Assembly (NCBI GenBank): GCA_008501825.1
Contig: QQUA01000016.1
Coordinates: 124,001-188,000 of the forward strand
Direction: 5' to 3'
DNA length: 64,000 nucleotides
From: Planctomycetota bacterium
GTDB taxonomy: Bacteria; Planctomycetota; UBA1135
This document shows positions 37,153 through 45,898 of the stretch, one piece after another. The notes under the pieces are model-generated. The model saw only the letters and a program-made list of their open reading frames with translations. It did not search any database and was not told the origin of the DNA. The position numbers and the translations under genes were made by a program. Position 1 is the first letter of the stretch; each line of letters starts with the position of its first letter.

Positions 37153-37830
37153 TTATTGGATTCGTTGATAGAAGCTCAGCTTCTCCGAACCTTTCTGTAC
37201 CAGATCCATGAGTTTTCGAGTTTCGGGAAACTGTCCCCACAAGCCGCAAATAGTTTCAGCGGCGGTTTGGCTGTCGGCCAAAGCCATGTCGACGTATTCC
37301 TGCTCCTTCCCCTTCAGCAGAAAGTGAGCCAAGAATCCTTTTTGATGACGGAGCACTTGATCCACCGCCTGTTGAGAAGCGGCCAACAATTGAGCCTCAT
37401 CCACTCCGGCTTGCAAACGAAAGGTGCCGAATTCCAATCCTTGGAAATCGGCCCAGGATGCCGGCTGCGGAGCCGGCCATTGCCGCTTGCCGGAAAAATG
37501 CAGCATTTGAATGGATTCCGGATCGATCCCGGCAAAAAAAGCTTGGCAGCATTCCAGAGTCATGACGATTTCCGCCGCCTTGCGAGCACTCTGGAGGTCT
37601 TTCCAGCGAACCAAGTCCAACCATGTTCCCTCCGGGCTTTGCCAAAGCTGGCGACTTTCAAAGCCTGGCAAGTCAGCAATTCCCTGCTGAGAAGCTTCGG
37701 CATGGCGCTCGAAGCTGGCCCTATCGATTCCTTCCTTGGTTCGAAACAGGACCAACTCCAAAACCCCTTGAGGAGCTTCCGGGTCAGCGGGGTGAGAGAG
37801 GGTCGGGGATGAGTTCTGGGTTTGAGTCAT
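37153..37830 (-). CDS. Tandem dimeric alpha/beta-barrel (ABM-like) protein
   Basis: 225 residues built of two ~100-residue ferredoxin-like repeats. The first is LELVLFRTKEGIDRASFERHA...PGFESRQLW; the second is LEFGTFRLQAGVDEAQLLAAS...KGFLAHFLLKG. This is the arrangement of two-domain antibiotic-biosynthesis-monooxygenase-fold proteins. Catalysis is not evident. It diverges from an AraC-family regulator gene at 37975, which may control it. No export signal. Confidence 0.65.
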   Translation of the reverse strand: MTQTQNSSPTLSHPADPEAPQGVLELVLFRTKEGIDRASFERHAEASQQGIADLPGFESRQLWQSPEGTWLDLVRWKDLQSARKAAEIVMTLECCQAFFAGIDPESIQMLHFSGKRQWPAPQPASWADFQGLEFGTFRLQAGVDEAQLLAASQQAVDQVLRHQKGFLAHFLLKGKEQEYVDMALADSQTAAETICGLWGQFPETRKLMDLVQKGSEKLSFYQRIQ

Positions 37831-37974
37831 GACGGCATTCCTTGGCTTTGGTTGAGTTCGGTCGGCTCAGACTGGAGAAGAGTTTAGACCTGAGAATTGA
37901 GAATATATGCCGGTAAAATTCCTTATTTATGTCCAAATATTCCTATAAACTGAGGTCCGCGCGGAGAAGAACCC

Positions 37975-38961
37975 ATGGATGCTCTCAGCCCGGTCTTGCA
38001 GCGCCTACGGCTTCGTTCCCTGGTCGGCGGCATGGCCTATTTGCAGGCCCCTTGGGGCTTGAGCCAAGGCCGGGAAGCGGAAACCGCGGCTTTTCATCTG
38101 GTGGCTCGGGGTAAGGCTTTTTGGCGCTTGCCCGGCGATCGATGGCAGGCCCTAGGGCCCGGCAGTTTGCTGCTTCTGCCTCAAGGACAAGCTCACGAGA
38201 TCTGCAGCGAGCCCGGAGTCGCCATCCGTTCCCTTCATGACTTGATGGCGAACAATCCGCAAGCTCCGAACCTGGTGATTCCCGGATCCGGGGACCGTTG
38301 CACCTTGCTCTGCGGTGGATTTCGTTTGCGCCATCAGGGCGTGTTGCCGCTGTTTGCGTTGCTGCCCGCCACCGTGGTTCTGCATCCCGATTCCGATTGG
38401 AGCACTCCTTTTTTGCAAGGATTGCTTCAACTCATGATCGAGGAAAGCAGCCAGCAGGGATCCTTTTCTACCGCCATCCTGCTGCCTTTGATGGATGCTT
38501 TCTTCACCGCCCTGGTACGAGAAGGCTGCCGCCACCGTTGGTGGCCCCTTCCCGGTTGGTTGGCCGCAGTGGAAGATCCGCGCTTGGCCAAAGTCTTGGA
38601 TCGAATTCACCGCCATCCGGACCAGCCTTGGACTTTCGGCGATTTGGCGCAAGTCGCCGGTTTATCCCGCTCCGCTTTCGCCTTTCGTTTTCGAAGATTG
38701 GTCGGCGAACCGCCGATTCAATACCTCCAACGCTGGCGAATTCAACTGGCACAAGTGATGTTGGAAGAAAGTTCCGACGGCTTGCGCAGCGTGGCCCGGC
38801 GTAGCGGTTTCGCCACCGAATCGGCTTTTATTCGCAGTTTCAAGCAGTTTACCGAGAAGACTCCCGGGGCCTATCGTCGCGAATTGCGGCAAGCTCAGAA
38901 TGAAACCGACAACCAGGGACGAAACAACTCCGGCACCTCGCCTCCGTGTTTGCGGAAATAA
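37975..38961 (+). CDS. AraC-family transcriptional regulator with cupin domain
   Basis: 328 residues. The N-terminal cupin (RGKAFWRLPGDRWQALGPGSLLLLPQGQAHEI) is of the AraC cupin_6 type. The C-terminal double helix-turn-helix reads WTFGDLAQVAGLSRSAFAFRFRRLVGEPPIQYLQRWRIQLA and SVARRSGFATESAFIRSFKQFTEKTPGAYR. An AT-rich 144-bp gap (37831-37974) separates it from the divergent ABM-like gene and is the likely operator region. The 3' end overlaps the convergent KdkA-like gene by 67 bp. Confidence 0.9.
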   Translation: MDALSPVLQRLRLRSLVGGMAYLQAPWGLSQGREAETAAFHLVARGKAFWRLPGDRWQALGPGSLLLLPQGQAHEICSEPGVAIRSLHDLMANNPQAPNLVIPGSGDRCTLLCGGFRLRHQGVLPLFALLPATVVLHPDSDWSTPFLQGLLQLMIEESSQQGSFSTAILLPLMDAFFTALVREGCRHRWWPLPGWLAAVEDPRLAKVLDRIHRHPDQPWTFGDLAQVAGLSRSAFAFRFRRLVGEPPIQYLQRWRIQLAQVMLEESSDGLRSVARRSGFATESAFIRSFKQFTEKTPGAYRRELRQAQNETDNQGRNNSGTSPPCLRK

Positions 38962-39605
38962 CGGGCGAAACGCGCTCGGCGAGCGGTGATTTCGGAGGCT
39001 TTCAAAGGCCGGCCGAGAAATCGGCTGCCGGCCAAATCGATCAGCCAACAACGTCCGGCCCGGTTTTGCCAAAGCAGGTTGCCGGGATGCAAATCGGTGG
39101 CCCAGAGTCCGCTGGCAAATAACTTCTCCAATAGTTCGGCGGCGGCTTGCAACGCCGCCGGTTGTTTGCGGGCGGCGAAGACGGTTTCGGCCTCGGCCAC
39201 TTCTTCGGTGACTAGGTGTTGGCGCCAAAACAACCCATTTCGATGAGCATAGGCCAGGAGAATCGCCGGCGTGTCGATGCCTTCGGCCCGCAGCTTTTCG
39301 GAAACTTCCATTTCCGCCTCGAGGCGAATCGCATTGCGGTAACGATCGCCGAACCAGTTGCCTAGCAGACCCCCATGGCGATTCCGCCGCCAAACCCCGA
39401 AGCGACCGTCCACCATCACCCGCCGGGCCGCCCCGCGACCGTGCCCCAACTCGGTGCCGGCTCGGCGCGCCGCTTCCACCAAGTGCTCTTCCCCTTCCGC
39501 CAGCCAACTCGGCCAATCCCGACTGCGGCTGGGTTGGATCCCTTCCCGCACCCAAAGCCGGCGTCCGGGAGCACGAAAACAAAGCCAAGGACTGGGCTTC
39601 GCCAT
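38895..39605 (-). CDS. KdkA-like lipopolysaccharide core kinase
   Basis: About 236 residues. RRNRHGGLLGNWFGDRYRN matches the RxYRRGG...GDxY signature of 3-deoxy-D-manno-octulosonic acid kinases. The kinase-like catalytic segment is ATDLHPGNLLW (D-x-H-x-x-N) and WLIDLAGSRF (ID metal site). Start ATG 39605; a TTG at 39611 is also possible. It suggests phosphorylated Kdo in the LPS core. It is next to a GT9 glycosyltransferase on the opposite strand. Confidence 0.8.
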   Translation of the reverse strand: MAKPSPWLCFRAPGRRLWVREGIQPSRSRDWPSWLAEGEEHLVEAARRAGTELGHGRGAARRVMVDGRFGVWRRNRHGGLLGNWFGDRYRNAIRLEAEMEVSEKLRAEGIDTPAILLAYAHRNGLFWRQHLVTEEVAEAETVFAARKQPAALQAAAELLEKLFASGLWATDLHPGNLLWQNRAGRCWLIDLAGSRFLGRPLKASEITARRARFARYFRKHGGEVPELFRPWLSVSF

Positions 39606-39693
39606 GGACAACAGCCTGCCGTGTCAGTGGAGAAAAGGGAAGGCCGGCTGCCGGAAACTGTCAGGACGCGTTACCTTCTCGGGCATCTTGGGC

Positions 39694-40788
39694 ATGGACC
39701 TCCAACTTCCGCCGAATCCGCGCGTGCTGTTCCTTCGGATGAGCGCTTTGGGGGATTTGGTGTTTGCCCTCCCGGCCCTTCAGGCGCTGCGCCACCACCT
39801 GCCGCAGGCGCGGATCGAATGGTTGGTGGAAGATCGTTGCGCCGGCTTGCTGCAAAGCCATCCCGGTCCCGATGAGTTGCTGATCTATCCCCGAGGCCAA
39901 TGGAAGCAAGCCCAGGGCTTTCGCGGGCGGCGCAGGGCATTGGCGACTTTGCTGGACCACTTGCTGCAATTGCGCGGGCGTCCGCCATACGATTTGATCT
40001 TGGATTTTCAGGGCAACGCGAAAAGCGCGCTGCACCTGCTCTTTGCCCGGGGAAGACACAGTTTCGGCTTCGACAAACCCGCTGCCCGAGAAGGAGCGCA
40101 ACGCTTCGTCGCCCATCGCATCGCCGATCCCGGCCGGGTCCATCGAACCGAACGGGATTTGAGCCTGGTTCGGGCGCTCGGCTATCAGGGGCCGGCGCCG
40201 CCGCCGGTTGCTTGGGAACTGGATCGCCAGGCCAAACGGGAAGTGGATCTGCGCCTCGGTCATTTCCTTTCCACCCCAGAGGCGGCCCGGGAAGACGGTC
40301 CTTTGGTTTTGCTTCATACCGAAGTCACCGATTACGGCCGGGACAAGGCTTGGCCGCCATCCCGCTGGCTGCAAATCAGTCGAGCCCTGGTGCAAGCTTG
40401 CGGGGCCCGCGTCTTGCTGCTGTGGACGCCGGCCGATCGCAGCCAGGTCCTGGCCAAGGTGGAAGCCAGCGAAGGTTGTTGCGGCCTGGCGCCGCCCACT
40501 CCGACCCTGGATCATCTGATGGCGGTCACCGATCGCGCTTCTCTGGTTCTGGGAACCGATAGCGGCCCGGTTCATTTGGCCGCCCACCGCGGCAGCCCGG
40601 TCTTGGCTTTATTCGGACCTACCGATCCAGAGCGTTACGCCCCCTACGGACCACGGGTTCGTTGTCTCTACGCTTTGGCCGACGGCCAGGAACCGCCGCC
40701 CAGGGACCGTTCCGGACCCTCTCCTTTGATGGCGGAAATCTCGGTGGAAGAAGTTTTGAACGCGGCTTTGGAAATCTTGGCGGAATGA
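39694..40788 (+). CDS. Glycosyltransferase family 9 (heptosyltransferase-like)
   Basis: 364 residues of the GT-B fold: RVLFLRMSALGDLVFALPALQALR at the N-terminus (G-D-x-V/L donor loop), DLILDFQGNAKSAL, and nucleotide-sugar site VTDRASLVLGTDSGPVHLAAHRGSPVLALFGPTDPERYAPYG. Members add heptose or related sugars to LPS core Kdo. ATG 39694 is chosen over the upstream ORF opening, which would overlap the KdkA-like gene. Divergent from that gene by about 90 bp. Confidence 0.9.
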   Translation: MDLQLPPNPRVLFLRMSALGDLVFALPALQALRHHLPQARIEWLVEDRCAGLLQSHPGPDELLIYPRGQWKQAQGFRGRRRALATLLDHLLQLRGRPPYDLILDFQGNAKSALHLLFARGRHSFGFDKPAAREGAQRFVAHRIADPGRVHRTERDLSLVRALGYQGPAPPPVAWELDRQAKREVDLRLGHFLSTPEAAREDGPLVLLHTEVTDYGRDKAWPPSRWLQISRALVQACGARVLLLWTPADRSQVLAKVEASEGCCGLAPPTPTLDHLMAVTDRASLVLGTDSGPVHLAAHRGSPVLALFGPTDPERYAPYGPRVRCLYALADGQEPPPRDRSGPSPLMAEISVEEVLNAALEILAE

Positions 40789-40812
40789 TTCGGGCGGAAC
40801 CGCTCGTTCCGT

Positions 40813-41364
40813 TTAGTTTGGCGGCAACCAAGTTTCCGGATCGACTCCTAAGCCGTCGGCGATGCGATTGATGTAATTGAAATAGGCGATGACTTGGCAA
40901 CCGTCGTGGATTTGCCGATCGCTCCACCCTGCAGCGCGTAAAGCTTCCACATCTGCAGACGACATGGATTCAGGCTGACGGGTCAACTTGTCGGCATAGG
41001 CGCAAAAAGCCTTTTCGGCCTCGGACAAGGGTGCCTCCCGCCAACCCTGGCTTTCCAGGTGATCGGCCAATTCCGCTTCTCCGACCTCAACACGGAGGTC
41101 ATAGGCGTGGGCTCGAATTCAGTAATGGCAGTGGTTGGCTCGACTCACCACCACCGCCAAAGTTTCCCGCAGTCGCGGTTGCAGTTCGCTGTCCTGGTGC
41201 ATGACCGAGCGGTAAAGCCCAAGGCCGGCCCGCAACTGCTTGGCGTTTAGGCTTTGCACCCGGACGATGCCCCAAACCCGTTGCGCCCGCCGCAAGGCGT
41301 CGTCGTAGATCTTCTTCAGCAAGCCGCTAGCTTCTTGATCGGCAATTTGTCGAATCCAAGCCAT
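40813..41364 (-). CDS. AhpD-like peroxidase-related protein with in-frame UGA (candidate selenoprotein)
   Basis: The ORF track splits this into two pieces, 41119-41364 and 41070-40813, but both are in the same frame and separated only by UGA at 41121-41119. Read through, the protein is 183 residues of the carboxymuconolactone decarboxylase/AhpD fold. The UGA falls at residue 82, in VVVSRANHCHY[UGA]IRAH, exactly at the second Cys of the redox CxxC. The C-terminal part (ADKLTRQPESMSSADVEALR, QVIAYFNYINRIADGLGV) is intact and family-like. AhpD-like proteins with Cys-x-x-Sec are a known bacterial selenoprotein type. No selA/B/C/D is in the window, so a nonsense mutation cannot be excluded. Confidence 0.75.
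41083..41100 (-). promoter_or_regulatory. SECIS-like hairpin after the in-frame UGA
   Basis: On the coding strand, GACCTC-CGTGTT-GAGGTC forms a perfect 6-bp stem with a 6-base loop. Its apical loop starts 24 bases after the UGA. A loop with G among its first two bases at 16-37 bases from UGA is the described bacterial SECIS pattern, and this hairpin fits it. Confidence 0.65.
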
Positions 41365-41472
41365 GCCATCCGGTTTATTACAGGATTTCGGAACGGGAAG
41401 AGTGGGGTTTGGGCGCTCGCTCGAAGAACGTGGCGGCCGACTCTATGTTAAATCACCCGATACAGGCCCAAA

Positions 41473-42729
41473 CTACGGCTTTGTGCCAGTTTCATGGATT
41501 TGCAACGCGCCGTCGAAAACGTAGAACTCCAGAAACAGCGGCAAGCTCAAGCCGGATTCGGCTAACGAAAAGTTTTGCTTCCAAGAACCGCTTTGCAGTC
41601 GCAGTTGATCGCGACGAACTTCCATCTGCAAATCTTGCCAGGCCCCGAAACCACCGGCTTGACCATCTCCCTGCAGAGGCTCTACCAGCAAAGCGCCATC
41701 CTCCAAATAGGCACTGAGCAAGCCTCGCTTGTGCATACGCAAACGAACTTGTCGGCCGTCCGCACAGCGCAAATGCAAACCGCCTTCAGCCACTCCGGTG
41801 CGTCCCAAGCGAAATCGAAATTGAAGCCGGGTTCCTTCCTGCAGCGTCGCCGGCCACCAACAAGCGACCTGATCGTGGGCGGCGGCAACCAATAAAGCCT
41901 TGCCGTCGCTGTCTGGAGGCTCGATTTCCCGGCCGCGGCGGTGAATCAAAGCCCGTAACCGAGATCCATTTTGCAAAAGTTCCCGGGAAGCCATGTTCGC
42001 TGCCGGAATCCAAGGCTCCGGATTCTCGGGATGTCGAAGCAAGGCTTGTTCCGCCACCCAGCGACGACATTCCAACAGCCCTTCGGCAGGAAGTCCCTCG
42101 GCAAAAGCCTGCCACTGAGGATGTTGATTGGCCCGCTGCTCCAACTGCCGCAGCCAATCCTGCCAGGCGGGATGGGAGGGATAAGCGTCGACTTCAACTT
42201 CTTCCTGCAGTCCTTCGGAAGCCAGCAACTCAGCGAATCCTTCTTGAAACCAAAGTGGACTGGCTCGCAAGGCTGGAGCGTCCAAGCTCCAAAGGTGGAC
42301 CGCTTCGTGGCGCAAGGTTTCGCGCAAGCTTCGGGGCGGTTGCGAAGTTTGCACCAATAAGGCGTCGAGTCGTGGCAAGGGAATCACCGCCAACCTTCGA
42401 TCCGGAAAGGTCCGGGGCACGGCGGGATCTCCGGACAACTCCATTTGCCGATAAAAGCGGCGGGCTGCGGCGGCATCGGCCACCACCACCAGGCGCAAGG
42501 ATTCCGGGTTATCCTGCCGCGGCCAAAGTCGCCGGTAACTGTCCGCCCGGCGCCATAGTTGTTGCATTTCCTCGGCCAGCCACGGTCTCCAAGCGCTGCA
42601 AGCTTCCGGCAGGTGCAATTCCACCGGCAGTTCAGGAGTCGCCTCCGGATTCGGAGCATGGCAGGCGAAAGCCGCGACCATCCCCCACAAACCGAAGACC
42701 CAAGTGCAGGAAAACCCTAACCTGCTCAA
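41473..42729 (-). CDS. Lipoprotein-like gluzincin (peptidase MA-like) protein
   Basis: About 418 residues from a TTG at 42729. The ORF extends to 42840 but would then overlap the divergent HAD gene. A hydrophobic segment ends in the lipobox-like AAFAC, followed by HAPNPEATPE. The metallopeptidase site is LRHEAVHLW (HExxH) plus WFQEGFAELL. The C-terminal ~150 residues look like a beta-sandwich/laminin-G-like fold (LQFRFRLGRTGVAEGGLHLRC). The last residues HETGTKP are encoded by a 16-bp sequence identical to the IS inverted repeat at 13722-13737. Confidence 0.65.
   Translation of the reverse strand: MSRLGFSCTWVFGLWGMVAAFACHAPNPEATPELPVELHLPEACSAWRPWLAEEMQQLWRRADSYRRLWPRQDNPESLRLVVVADAAAARRFYRQMELSGDPAVPRTFPDRRLAVIPLPRLDALLVQTSQPPRSLRETLRHEAVHLWSLDAPALRASPLWFQEGFAELLASEGLQEEVEVDAYPSHPAWQDWLRQLEQRANQHPQWQAFAEGLPAEGLLECRRWVAEQALLRHPENPEPWIPAANMASRELLQNGSRLRALIHRRGREIEPPDSDGKALLVAAAHDQVACWWPATLQEGTRLQFRFRLGRTGVAEGGLHLRCADGRQVRLRMHKRGLLSAYLEDGALLVEPLQGDGQAGGFGAWQDLQMEVRRDQLRLQSGSWKQNFSLAESGLSLPLFLEFYVFDGALQIHETGTKP
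41478..41493. repeat. Solo copy of the IS terminal repeat
   Basis: GCTTTGTGCCAGTTTC is identical to the outer 16 bp of the right end of the IS at 12590-13737. No transposase or second repeat is near it. It supplies the 3' end of the metallopeptidase gene. Confidence 0.5.
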
Positions 42730-42753
42730 CCGCCGGCGAGACCGGCCGCTGCC

Positions 42754-43458
42754 ATGTCCACTTCCCGCCCCTTTCCCGATCCCTTGCAAGGTTTCCTGTT
42801 CGATATGGACGGAACCTTGGTCGACAGTGAAGCGTTGCATTTTGAAAGCACCAACCGAATCTTAGCGGAATTCGGAGCGAACTTGTCGGAAGCCGAGTTT
42901 CAACCTTACATCGGCATGGCCGAGGAACCTTTTTGGCAGGATTTGATCCGCCGCTTCGCTCTGCCCTTGCCGGCTTTGGAATTGGCGCAACGGCGCACCG
43001 AGGCTTTGGCCGTCAGAATGCAATCGCTTTCGCTGCCGCCGCTTCCAGGAGTATTGCCCTTGTTGCAACGGATTCAAGCCGCCGGCCTGCCTTGCGGGGT
43101 GGCTTCTTCCTCGCCTCGAGCAATGATCGAACAAACTCTGGAGTGCGCCGGTTTGACGTCCTTTTTCCAGGGCTGGTGGTCGGGACATGAAGACGTGGTT
43201 CACGGCAAGCCGGCGCCGGACCTTTATCGCAAAGCGGCGGCAGCCTTGAAGTTGAAAGCCGATCGATGCGTGGCGGTGGAAGATTCGGCCACCGGATTGG
43301 CATCGGCCAAAGCCGCCGGTTTGTTCACCGTAGCCATTCCCTGCCCGAGCCATCCCGATCCCAAGCTGCACGGCGCCGACCGTCTTTTGCATTCCTGCCA
43401 AGAACTGCTGGAAGCGGTGCAGGATCAGCTCAGCCGCGATTCTCCGAAACCCCTTTGA
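42754..43458 (+). CDS. HAD-superfamily phosphatase / beta-phosphoglucomutase-like
   Basis: 234 residues: FDMDGTLVDSEALHFES (motif I with the nucleophilic Asp), PCGVASSSPRAMIEQTL (motif II), KPAPDLYRKAAAAL (motif III Lys) and VAVEDSATGLASAKAAG (motif IV). The cap domain of ~65 residues after motif I fits the beta-PGM/phosphoglycolate subgroup. The substrate is unknown. The 3' end overlaps lon by 29 bp on the other strand. Confidence 0.85.
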   Translation: MSTSRPFPDPLQGFLFDMDGTLVDSEALHFESTNRILAEFGANLSEAEFQPYIGMAEEPFWQDLIRRFALPLPALELAQRRTEALAVRMQSLSLPPLPGVLPLLQRIQAAGLPCGVASSSPRAMIEQTLECAGLTSFFQGWWSGHEDVVHGKPAPDLYRKAAAALKLKADRCVAVEDSATGLASAKAAGLFTVAIPCPSHPDPKLHGADRLLHSCQELLEAVQDQLSRDSPKPL

Positions 43459-45898
43459 AGCGGGCGCCAAAGGCCACTTCAAGGACGTCGTGGAAATGGC
43501 CTGCGTACACAAATTGCAATCCCTGAGTCCAGGCAGGATCCAGAATCCTGACGTCGCGTTCGTTTTCCACCGGCAAAATGATTTGCTTGATGCCGCGACG
43601 TTTGGCGGTCAGCACTTTCTCTCGTACTCCGCCGATAGGCAAAACCTGGCCGGTCAAAGTAATTTCCCCGGTCATTCCCAAGCGCGCTTTCAACTTGGTT
43701 CCGGTCAAGCGGGAAAGCATGGCGCAGGCGATAGTGATGCCGGCACTGGGCCCGTCTTTGGGTACCGCTCCGGCAGGAAAGTGAATGTGCAAATCGCTCT
43801 TGGCGAAATCTTCTTCGGTCAAACCAAGCCGTTCCGCCTGAGTGCGGAGGAAGCCGTGGGCGATACGACAAGATTCGGTCATCACGTCGCCGAGGCTGCC
43901 GGTGAAATGCACCCGTCCATTCCCGGAATGGCGTGCGCATTCGATTTCCAGCAGATCGCCGCCGTAACTGGTGTAGGCCAGCCCCAAAGCCACCCCGACT
44001 TCCGGTCGCAGGCGAATGCGGTCGTCCAAAAAGCGCGGCGGCCCCAGGTATTTTTCCAGCAAATCGGCCTTCACTTCCGGCTTCGGCCGCTTGCCCCGGG
44101 CGATTTCCAAGGTGCGCTTCCGGCACACCGAGGCCAGGGATTTCTCCAAGCCGCGAACGCCCGCCTCCCGGGTGTAAGCCGAGACTACGTGACGCAAGCT
44201 GGCCACCGGTAACTTCAAGCGGCTGGATGCCAAACCATGGCGTTGCATTTGTCGCGGCAATAAATGACGCCGGGCGATTTGAACTTTTTCGGCGGTCACG
44301 TAGCCGGGCAGTTCAATCACTTCCATGCGATCGCGCAACGGCCCCGGAATGGTGTGCAGGACGTTGGCGGTGGCCAGGAACATGACCTTGGAAAGATCGA
44401 AGGGCACGTCCATATAAAGATCCAGGAAGGTGTGGTTTTGTTCCGGATCCAGGACTTCCAACAAAGCGCTGGCCGGATCGCCGCGGAAGTCTTTGCCGAC
44501 CTTGTCGATTTCATCCAGCACGATGACCGGATTGTTGGTGCCGGCCCGGCGCAACATTTGCAAAATGCGCCCGGGCAAAGCCCCGATGTAGGTACGGCGA
44601 TGCCCCTTGATTTCGGCTTCGTCGCGCATGCCGCCCAAACTCATGCGCTCGAAACTGCGGCCGGTGGCTTCGGCGATGGCCATGCCCAAAGAAGTCTTGC
44701 CGACGCCGGGAGGTCCGGAGAAACACAAAATCGGCCCGGTGTGTTCCGGTCGAATTTTGCGCACGCCGAGAAACTCCAAGATCCGTTCCTTGGCTTCCTG
44801 CAAGCCGTAATGATCCCGATCGAGGATCTTTTCGGCTTGATCAACGTCGATCCGATCCTCGCTCGACTTGCACCAAGGCAATTCGGTCAACCATTCCAAA
44901 TAATTCCGAACTCCGGGATATTCCGGGGAAATCGGCGGAATGGTGGACAAGCGCTCCACTTCCTCCCGCACCTTGGCTTCCACTTCCTCCGGATATTCCT
45001 GCTCTTGCAAACGTTGCAAAAACATCTCCCGGTCCCGTTCTTGGGGTTCCATTTCTTCCCCCAATTCGCGCCGGATGATCTTGATTTGTTCGCGCAGGAA
45101 ATATTCCTTTTGCTGCTGCTCGACCTTTTCCCGGATTTCAGTTTGAATGCGATCGCCGAGTTCCAGCGTGACCAATTCCCGGGTCAGGCTTTCATCCACC
45201 CAGTGCAGGCGTTCGCGAACGTCGAGCATCTCTAAAACCGACTGCTTTTCCTCGACTTGCCGAATCAAATACGCAGCCACGAAATCGGCCAAGTTGCCGG
45301 CCGGTTCCATGTTGATTGCCGCCAATGAAAAACCCTCGCCGAGGTTGGGTTGGTGGGAGGCGATTTTCTGGGACAGGGAAAGCACGTTGCGGGCCAAGGC
45401 TTCGGTTTCCGGCCCAGCAGGGTAGATGTCCTCCGGATAAGTCACCTTGGCCACCGGCACCGGCCGCAAGCGCACGAAGCGCTTGATCTCAAAGCGTCGA
45501 ACGCCGCGGCAAAGATAGTTGCTGTTGCCGTCGGGCAGGCGAATGCGTTTCAACACTTCCGCCACCACCCCCATCGCGGCGAAATCCTTGGACCTCAATT
45601 TGCCGTTTTTCGGTTCCCCAGGCCGGTACAGCAAACCGACGTAGCGGCCCTGGGCCAAGGCTTTTTCCATAACTTCGGCCTCATCTCGGGCTTCCGCCAG
45701 GACCGGCATGATCAGGCCTGGAAAGGGAACCGCCGCCGACAGCGGAAATACCACCAGGATCGGCGGAGGCGGCGCCCCTTTGGGCACCGGCAAGCCTTGG
45801 GAAAAGGCTTCGGAAAGAAAGCCGACTTCCGTTTCCGGATGGGTGACCTCTTCCGTCTCCGGAATCTCCGGGTCCTCAAATTGGTGATCGTTCATCAT
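43430..45898 (-). CDS. lon: ATP-dependent Lon protease
   Basis: 822 residues. The N-terminal LAN domain (LVVFPLSAAVPFPGLIMPV) and coiled-coil are followed by AAA+ (GPPGVGKTSLGMAIAEATG near 395, VIVLDEIDKVGKDFRGDP) and the S16 protease domain with the catalytic Ser in KDGPSAGITIACAM and Lys in GVREKVLTAKRRGIK. Normal for LonA. It degrades misfolded and regulatory proteins. Its start overlaps the stop of the upstream symporter gene by 4 bp. Confidence 0.95.
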   Translation of the reverse strand: MMNDHQFEDPEIPETEEVTHPETEVGFLSEAFSQGLPVPKGAPPPPILVVFPLSAAVPFPGLIMPVLAEARDEAEVMEKALAQGRYVGLLYRPGEPKNGKLRSKDFAAMGVVAEVLKRIRLPDGNSNYLCRGVRRFEIKRFVRLRPVPVAKVTYPEDIYPAGPETEALARNVLSLSQKIASHQPNLGEGFSLAAINMEPAGNLADFVAAYLIRQVEEKQSVLEMLDVRERLHWVDESLTRELVTLELGDRIQTEIREKVEQQQKEYFLREQIKIIRRELGEEMEPQERDREMFLQRLQEQEYPEEVEAKVREEVERLSTIPPISPEYPGVRNYLEWLTELPWCKSSEDRIDVDQAEKILDRDHYGLQEAKERILEFLGVRKIRPEHTGPILCFSGPPGVGKTSLGMAIAEATGRSFERMSLGGMRDEAEIKGHRRTYIGALPGRILQMLRRAGTNNPVIVLDEIDKVGKDFRGDPASALLEVLDPEQNHTFLDLYMDVPFDLSKVMFLATANVLHTIPGPLRDRMEVIELPGYVTAEKVQIARRHLLPRQMQRHGLASSRLKLPVASLRHVVSAYTREAGVRGLEKSLASVCRKRTLEIARGKRPKPEVKADLLEKYLGPPRFLDDRIRLRPEVGVALGLAYTSYGGDLLEIECARHSGNGRVHFTGSLGDVMTESCRIAHGFLRTQAERLGLTEEDFAKSDLHIHFPAGAVPKDGPSAGITIACAMLSRLTGTKLKARLGMTGEITLTGQVLPIGGVREKVLTAKRRGIKQIILPVENERDVRILDPAWTQGLQFVYAGHFHDVLEVAFGARFKGVSENRG

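Noticed and set aside
41119-41364. Treating the AhpD-like gene as two short genes or a pseudogene
   Set aside because: Both pieces share one frame, the only break is a UGA at the redox cysteine, and a SECIS-like hairpin follows; a selenoprotein explains this better.
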